In this document: positions 59,541 through 64,000 of the stretch, piece by piece | Position numbering within the stretch: position 1 is the first letter of the stretch | Layout: each line of letters starts with the position of its first letter | NCBI GenBank assembly: GCA_019925795.1 | Contig: CM034301.1 | Location: forward strand, 46,215,783-46,279,782 | DNA: 64,000 nucleotides | Direction: 5' to 3' | DNA from: Dendrobium chrysotoxum | Lineage: Eukaryota > Streptophyta > Magnoliopsida > Asparagales > Orchidaceae | Made by a program: the position numbers and the translations under genes | Notes under the pieces: generated by a model | Databases searched by the model: none | The model's input: only the letters and a program-made list of their open reading frames with translations | Told to the model about the DNA's origin: nothing

Positions 59541-60007
59541 TGCTAGAGTTGGCCAGTGATGTACAAAAATGTGTATGTGGATTCATGTTGAGATTGGTGG
59601 CACGTTAGTCTAATGAAGGTGAGTGTAGCATGGGGAGAGCAGCATAGCATGCAAGCGATTGTAAAACGCACATGAGTGTATGCAACAATCGAGCGCAAGG
59701 CACAGATGCAGCAAGCGCAACATGTGGGTGAGTGCAATGCCTCAAAAAAGCAGGCAAGCACTGATAGAACCACAAAACAGAACAGAGAAAAATGAAATAA
59801 AAGGTCTGTTCGCAAGAAGAGACTTCACAGGGCAAAGAAAACCGAGAGCAAGAAAAAAAAAACAGCCTTTTTTTTTTTCTCGGGATACAAACAGAGAGCC
59901 AAAACAGTTTTTTAAAACTGTCAAAGTATTAATAATAATAAAATAAAACTAAAAACGAAATGACGCGTTGCTTGGTTTGAAAAAAAAAAAATCCAACAAT
60001 CTCCCCC

Positions 60008-61580
60008 TCAAACCAAGACTTTCTTCATCCCAAGCATCTTCAGTAGCTTTACGAACCTCGGTGTCGGCAATGCTTTGGTGAACAAATCAGCTACCTGATC
60101 TTCTGTACTACAGTGCTCCATGCTAATGTGACTCATCTTTACTGCATCTCTGATAAAGTGATAATGCACATCAATGTGCTTACTCCTACCATGTTGTACT
60201 GGATTTTTGGCCAACTCAATCGTCGACTTATTGTCCACATAAATTGTTGTAGCTTCATCAATCTCTCCATAAAATTCCTTCAACAAAATTTTCAACCACA
60301 TTGCTTCACAAGTTGCTGCCGCCGCTGCTATGTACTCTGCCTCACATGTAGATAAGGCTACAACTTTCTGCTTCTGTGTGCTCCAAGTGAAGGCTGTATC
60401 ACCAACATAAAACACATATCCACTTGTGCTCTTTCTTTCTTCATGATCATTTGCCCAGTCACTGTCACAATATCCAAGTAATCTCATGTCTCCACTGCAC
60501 TGATAATGAAGGCCAAACTCAACTGTCCCACTGATATATCTAAGAATCCTCTTCGCTGCAAGCCAATGAGACTCCCTTGGATTCTCCATGAATCTGCTCA
60601 AGATGCCCACACTATACACAATGTCAGGTCTTGTCACTGTCAAGTATCTGAGTCTCCCAATCAAGCTTTTGTAAAACGTTGGATCAATAAATTTTCCTTC
60701 TTCTTTTGTGAAATGAACTCCAGTTTGCATTGGTGTTGACACACTATTGCAATGATTCATCCTGAACTTCTCAAGCAACTCTTTGGCATACCTCTTTTGA
60801 CATATCCAAATGCCATCATCTTTCTGATGCACTTCTATACCCAAAAATAATGACATGAGGCCAACATCTGTCATATCAAATCTTTTGAACATAGCTGATT
60901 TAAAGTCTGCAATCATCTGCTCATCATCACCTGTTATAAGCAAATCATCTACATATAAGCATATAATTAATTTGTTGCCATTTGAGTCAATCTTCATGTA
61001 CACACCATGTTCATAAGGGCATTTAACCCTTCTTCTCCAAAATGCCTATCAATGCATAAATTCCAAGCCCTCGGGGCTTGCTTCAAGCCATACAAAGCCT
61101 TCTTTAAGCGATACACCATATGCTATTTTCTCTTCACAATAAAACCTTAAGGCTGATCTACATATACTTCTTCCTCCAAAACACCATTCAAGAAAGCCGA
61201 CTTCACATCTAATTGATGAATCTGCCATTTATGCATAGCTGCAATAGAGAAAATTAATCTGACTGTATCAAATCTAGCAACTGGTGCAAATACCTCTTCA
61301 TAATCTATCCCATGCTTCTGCTTGTACCCTTTAACTACAAGTCTTGCCTTGAATTTGTTTACACCTCCATCAACATTCTTTTTCACTTTGTACACCCACT
61401 TGACACCAATGGATTTTTGACCTTTAGGAAGAGAGGTCAAATTCCATGTGTCATTTCTCTCAATAGCATCAATCTCCTGTTTCATGGCATCCATCCATCT
61501 CTGACCTGAAACTGCCTCACTGAAAGTTAAGGGCTCATCATCTACATATAAAGCAAATTGAGATAACTCCTCATCATAAT
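60008..61580 (-). pseudogene. copia reverse transcriptase and RNase H
   Basis: RT starts with WMDAMKQEIDAIERNDTW and VKWVYKVK, then ARLVVKGYKQKHGIDYEEVFAPVAR, LDVKSAFLNG and a TAA at about 61147; ALYGLKQAPRAWN follows another stop, then a frameshift near 61045. The catalytic LYVDDLLITG lies in the last frame (61003-60008), with RNase H motifs CDSDWANDHEERKSTSGYVF, CEAEYIAAAAA, YVDNKSTIELAKNPVQHGRS and KHIDVHYHFIRD. The final 332 codons are intact and end MLGMKKVLV. Confidence 0.9.
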
Positions 61581-61739
61581 TTGTGGTGCCATATATCTCC
61601 TGCAAGCTTCTTGTCTTCACCTTTTCCATAGCATTACTAGATAATTCTCTCAATCTCACTGTAGTGTGTGGTGGTGTTTGTTGCTCTACATCATCAACAA
61701 TTTTTTCTGAATTTTTTACAACTGTGACATCCTCCTTGT

Positions 61740-62778
61740 TGCTTTTTTCAAGCCAATCCCAAGCTAAGTTCTCCTCAAATCTCACATCCCTACTCACTAC
61801 CACTTTTCTTGTTGTAGGATTATACAGTTTATAGGCTTTGGACCTTTCACTGTATCCTATAAACACACACTTCTCAGATTTTTCATCCAACTTCCTTCTC
61901 TTTTGATCAGGTACATGAACATAAGAAATACTCCCAAAAACTCTCAAGTGATCAACAGTAGGCTTATGACCACTCCAAATTTCAAAAGGGGTTTGAGATG
62001 GATTGCTTTTTGATGTCACTCTATTCAACAAATACATAGCACATGACACAGCTTCAACCCAAAGCAGATTGGGCACTTACCTCTCCTTCAACATACTCCT
62101 AGCCAATCCCATAATGGTTCTATTCAACCTCTCAGCTACCCTATTTTGTTGTGGTGTGTATCTAGTTGTTAACTGATGGCGTATCCCATTCTCCTTCAAA
62201 TAAGTTTGCAGCTCATGACTAACATATTCTCCATCTCTATCACTCCTCAACACCTTAATGAAATGGCCACTCTCCTTCTCCACAAGTGCTTTGAATATTT
62301 TTAAGTATTCAAATACTTGTGACTTCTCTTTTAAAAAATACACCCAAACTTTTCTGCTATAATCATCAACAAATGTGAGAAAATAAGAATTACCTCCAAT
62401 GGAAGTAGTGTGCATCGGTCCACATAAATCTGAATGAATAAGCTCCAATGGCTTCAAGGCTCTCCATGATTTTCCAACTGGAAATGGTGCTCTGCTCTGC
62501 TTTCCTGCAACACATGCTTCACAGATCTTATCTTGAACTTCAATATGTGGAAGTCCATCAACTATATTCTTCTGGCTCATGTAAGAAAGTGTCTTGGAAC
62601 TCAAGTGACCAAATCTGCAATGCCATAATCTTAAATGATTCTCTATGGCAGTTTTCAAACAACCATTCAGACTGCAAATCATCTTCATGGGATACATCTT
62701 ATTTGGAGTCACCTTCACCTTGGCTATCATAAATCCATGCTTGTCTTTAATGGTACAAGTGTCATGAGAAAACATCAA
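61740..62778 (-). pseudogene. copia integrase
   Basis: Zinc-binding HHCC parts are visible (LWHCRFGHLSSKTL, CEACVAGKQ). The DDE core has IHSDLCGPM, LRSDRDGEYVS and YTPQQNRVAERLNR; all three acids are present, though GGE is changed to DGE and QNG to QNR. An in-frame TAA follows MLKER at about 62077, after which the C-terminal part (LLWVEAVSCAMYLLNR, FGSISYVHVPDQKRRKLDEK, CVFIGYS) continues in frame. Confidence 0.88.
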
Positions 62779-62784
62779 TACATA

Positions 62785-63018
62785 TCACTTTTGATTTAGT
62801 TGCCCAACACTAAGCAGATTATGCTTAAGATTTGGAACATAGAAGACATCTGATATCTTCTTTTCTCCTTTCATTGTTTGCACCAATATATCACCTTTTC
62901 CTTCCACAAATAACCTATTATCATCTCCTGTGCGTACTTCACTTTGGATTGAGTTATCCAAAGTAACAAATAAGCTTCTATTGCCAGTCATGTGATTACT
63001 GCAACCACTATCAATAAA
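62785..63018 (-). pseudogene. copia protease
   Basis: Right after the TGA the sequence reads FIDSGCSNHMTGN, the aspartic protease DSG motif of copia elements, and continues to DVFYVPNLKHNLLSVGQLNQK, the usual boundary before integrase. A second TGA follows at about 62782. Confidence 0.85.
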
Positions 63019-64000
63019 TCATACATCTCCTGAATCACCAAACTCCTTACTATGTGTAAGAAACATTGTGTCTTCACCTTTCTTCACTTCTTTTTCTTGC
63101 ATCATATCTACATTTGCCTCTTCAGCCTCCTGTCTCTTCCAACAATATCGATAAGTGTGTCCGTACCTTTTGCAAAAGTGGCATTTGATATTGGCAAGGT
63201 TGTTTCTTCCTCTACCTCTGAAGCCATGTCCACGACCACGTGCACCTTCTCCATCACCATGAGCTCCACCTTGAACTTCTCCTCCATCACTTTGTGTAGG
63301 TTCTCCTCTACCAACACGACCTCTTCCTCTAGCACCAAAAGAGCCTCTTCCTCTACCAAAACCTCTTCCACGGCCACCTCTGAAATTCCCACGCAATGCC
63401 ACTTGAGTTTGGAAGGCTTCCTCAAGTGGTGTCGAATCATATTGCTTCAACCTTAATTCATGAGATTGAAGAGATCCAAGTAACCCTTCAATGGACATTT
63501 TCTCTATGTTCTTTGCCTCTTCTATGGCTACCACCGTGGCTTCAAATTTTCTAGTCAAGCTTCGTAGGATCTTCTCAATAACCCTTTTATCTTCTACAAG
63601 TTCTCCATTCAACTTCAATTGGTTAACAATGGAAATTACCCGATTGAAGTATTCTTCCACACTTTCCGACTCCTTCATCTTCAACATATCAAATTGGCTT
63701 CGTAGAGTTTGTAAACGTACCATCTTCACTTTCTCATCTCCTTTGTAAGAAGCATGTAGTGTATCCCAAGCCTCCTTCGCAGTCTTCGCCGTAGAGATCC
63801 GCTCAAAAATAATTTCATCTACCGCTTGATAGATGAAGAAAAGGGCCTTCCGATCCTTCTTCCGATTTTCTTTCAATTCTTGAAGAAGTCTTTGATTCAA
63901 ATCTCTCTCAACTTCGGGCTCCTGAAAATCGCTCTCTACAATCTCCCACAACTCTTGAGATTGATACAACACCCTCATTTGAATACTCCATTGATTGTAG
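63019..64000 (-). pseudogene. copia gag, N-terminus outside the window
   Basis: The frame is open from the window edge (YNQWSIQMRVLYQSQELWEI), so the first Met at 63978 is internal. Features are the UBN2-type gag fold (AKEAWDTLHASYKGDEKVK, LRSQFDMLKMKESESVEEYF), a Gly/Arg-rich linker (RGGRGRGFGRGRG) and the zinc knuckle CHFCKRYGHTYRYC (CX2CX4HX4C). It ends at a TGA where the family normally has Trp just before the protease active site. Confidence 0.88.

Larger units (their letters stand above)
59550..64000 (-). mobile_element. Ty1/copia retrotransposon, degenerate, runs off the right edge
   Basis: On the minus strand the order is gag, protease, integrase, RT, RNase H, the defining Ty1/copia order. 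After the last codon (60008) comes a polypurine tract GGGGGAGA at about 60000-60007 and then TGTTGGA, the start of the 3' LTR at ~59999. The LTR's inner end cannot be placed without its partner, which lies beyond 64000; 59550 is a guess. At least five in-frame stops and one frameshift break pol. Confidence 0.92.

Noticed and set aside
60113..63748. Plus-strand ORFs opposite the copia element
   Set aside because: They are antisense shadows of gag and pol.

Overview
The window is nuclear DNA of a flowering plant. Evidence: split genes with GT-AG introns, plant-type families (TLC-domain protein, Ser-rich ankyrin protein, SURF2), Ty1/copia, Ty3/gypsy, L1-type and RTE-type LINE sequence, Tourist- and hAT-type MITEs, a tRNA-derived SINE, and low GC with many (TA)n tracts. 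I cannot name the species. Only three host genes are supported; the rest is transposons of several ages, often nested.

Layout. 0-2.5 kb: 5'-truncated, multiply broken Ty3/gypsy pol (minus strand), ending in a chromodomain-like tail. 4.1-4.65 kb: non-autonomous hAT-type element with an 8-bp target duplication. 5.26-8.55 kb: SURF2-like gene (minus strand, three exons found, 3' end not found), with a G29 run in intron 1 and a MITE plus a large direct duplication in intron 2. 9.36-19.28 kb: one 5'-truncated ORF1-only LINE ('half-LINE') bounded by a perfect 17-bp target duplication and split by a ~9-kb non-coding insertion full of inverted repeats. 20.3-28.04 kb: 7.7-kb segment bounded by inverted repeats, holding a TATA box, a very AT-rich core and a degraded, possibly Mutator-like, coding remnant. 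26.9-29.8 kb: several MITEs. 30.72-31.47 kb: intact single-exon TLC-domain gene. 31.5-38.4 kb: no gene, several repeats. 38.43-38.63 kb: SINE with target duplication. 38.96-45.57 kb: intact two-exon ankyrin-repeat gene (minus strand) whose 4.6-kb intron holds an RTE-type LINE remnant and two MITEs. 47.3-55.1 kb: three more half-LINE copies (A, B on plus; C on minus), each with a DUF4283-like domain and CCHC knuckle but no endonuclease or reverse transcriptase; A and B keep poly-A tails and target duplications. 56.8-58.2 kb: LTR-like sequence with GTAC-centred dyads about 100 bp apart. 59.6-64.0 kb: degenerate Ty1/copia element (minus strand) running off the right edge.

The host genes do not form a pathway. 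The most unusual content is the half-LINE family (four copies here, all keeping ORF1 and lacking ORF2) and the non-coding insertion at 10-19 kb with its series of long foldbacks. Both were read by eye; copy number, structure and novelty need database and folding checks.
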